NCBI GenBank assembly: GCA_905234005.1
Contig: CAJOFW010000255.1
Location: 1 to 5,895, forward strand
Direction of reading: 5' to 3'
DNA length: 5,895 nucleotides
DNA from: an uncultured Oscillospiraceae bacterium
Lineage (GTDB): Bacteria > Bacillota > Clostridia > Oscillospirales > Oscillospiraceae
The notes below the pieces were generated by a model. That model ran no database searches and was not told the origin of the DNA. It worked only from the letters and a program-made list of their open reading frames with translations. This document shows positions 5,731 through 5,895 of this stretch, piece after piece. The number at the start of each line of letters is the position of its first letter. Within the stretch, counting starts at the first letter, position 1. A program made the translations under genes and the position numbers.

Positions 5731-5805
5731 CTCCTGATTGAACTTCTCGTGATGAAACTGCTTCTGATGAACCCTCTTCTGATGAAGCTTCGCCTGATTA
5801 AGGCA
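5731..5805 (-). repeat. About five imperfect 15-bp direct repeats in the ACT gene leader
   Basis: On the plus strand the units read CTTCTGATGAACCCT (5761-5775), CTTCTGATGAAGCTT (5776-5790), CGCCTGATTAAGGCA (5791-5805), an 18-bp variant CTTCTCGTGATGAAACTG (5743-5760) and a 12-bp variant CTCCTGATTGAA (5731-5742). In mRNA sense the core is TTCATCAGAAG. The unit nearest the gene has become TTCAATCAGGAGG and contains the Shine-Dalgarno. The array is noncoding, judging by its place between terminator and start. Confidence 0.7.
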
Positions 5806-5834
5806 ATACCGCACAATAGGGGTGTGCGGATTGC
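5803..5834. repeat. Bulged 12-bp inverted repeat
   Basis: GCAAT-(A)-CCGCACA (5803-5815) pairs with TGTGCGGATTGC (5823-5834), leaving a 7-nt loop and one bulged A. On the minus strand it lies in the leader or promoter region of the ACT gene. It is not followed by a U-tract in that direction. It could be a leader structure, an operator, or one end of a small repeated element. Confidence 0.55.
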
Positions 5835-5858
5835 GCAGTCAGATTTTTCGGCAGATGA

Positions 5859-5892
5859 AACAAAAAACGCAGGGAATACTTTGTGTATTCCC
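5859..5892 (-). terminator. Hairpin with T-tract at the right edge
   Basis: GGGAATAC (5872-5879) pairs perfectly with GTATTCCC (5885-5892) around a 5-nt loop. On the minus strand the stem is followed by TGCG and then TTTTTTGTTTC, which fits an intrinsic terminator for a minus-strand gene lying beyond the window. The window ends three bases past the stem, so a longer stem cannot be judged. Confidence 0.6.
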
Positions 5893-5895
5893 GAG

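Noticed and set aside
5803..5845. Plus-strand intrinsic terminator using the bulged stem and ATTTTT
   Set aside because: The T-run is about nine bases away from the stem and there is no plus-strand gene to terminate.

Overview
The base composition is high in GC, and the gene set and order point to a Gram-positive Clostridia-type bacterium, plausibly a high-GC gut member of the Oscillospiraceae/Ruminococcaceae. This placement rests on the ylxM-ffh-rpsP-khpA-rimM-trmD order and on protein style. It is an inference, not a database match. Nearly everything is on the minus strand, so the window reads from right to left.

Right end (about 4440-5895), read leftward. A hairpin with a T-tract at the extreme right looks like the terminator of a gene outside the window. 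A second bulged hairpin follows, then about five imperfect 15-bp direct repeats, the last of which supplies the Shine-Dalgarno of a two-ACT-domain protein (5288-5722). That gene has its own intrinsic terminator (near 5175-5209). A good sigma-A-like promoter (5082-5110) follows, with a leader of about 170 nt carrying a perfect palindrome, and then a small stand-alone RsbW/SpoIIAB-like ATP-binding protein (4496-4906).

Centre and left (282-4418). A near-consensus promoter (TTGACA-17-TATCAT) starts the conserved translation and secretion operon. It encodes YlxM (SRP-associated helix-turn-helix protein), Ffh (SRP GTPase), ribosomal protein bS16, the KH-domain RNA-binding protein KhpA, the 16S maturation factor RimM, and the tRNA m1G37 methyltransferase TrmD. 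These genes link co-translational membrane targeting, 30S assembly and tRNA modification. The operon ends at an 18-bp perfect stem (205-256) shared with a converging gene, of which only the last 48 codons are visible at the left edge.

Three features depart from the textbook operon. TrmD is fused in frame to a complete GNAT acetyltransferase domain. ylxM appears to carry a frameshift near its 3' end. rplS, usually the gene after trmD, is absent because the operon closes at the terminator. Smaller protein-level oddities are a Glu at the catalytic Asp position of TrmD and loss of the usual Asn-Asp in the RimM PRC-barrel domain. I see no CRISPR array, tRNA, rRNA or recognisable transposase. No clearly new multi-gene system is evident. 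The most distinctive items are the TrmD-GNAT fusion and the repeat-rich leader at the right end.
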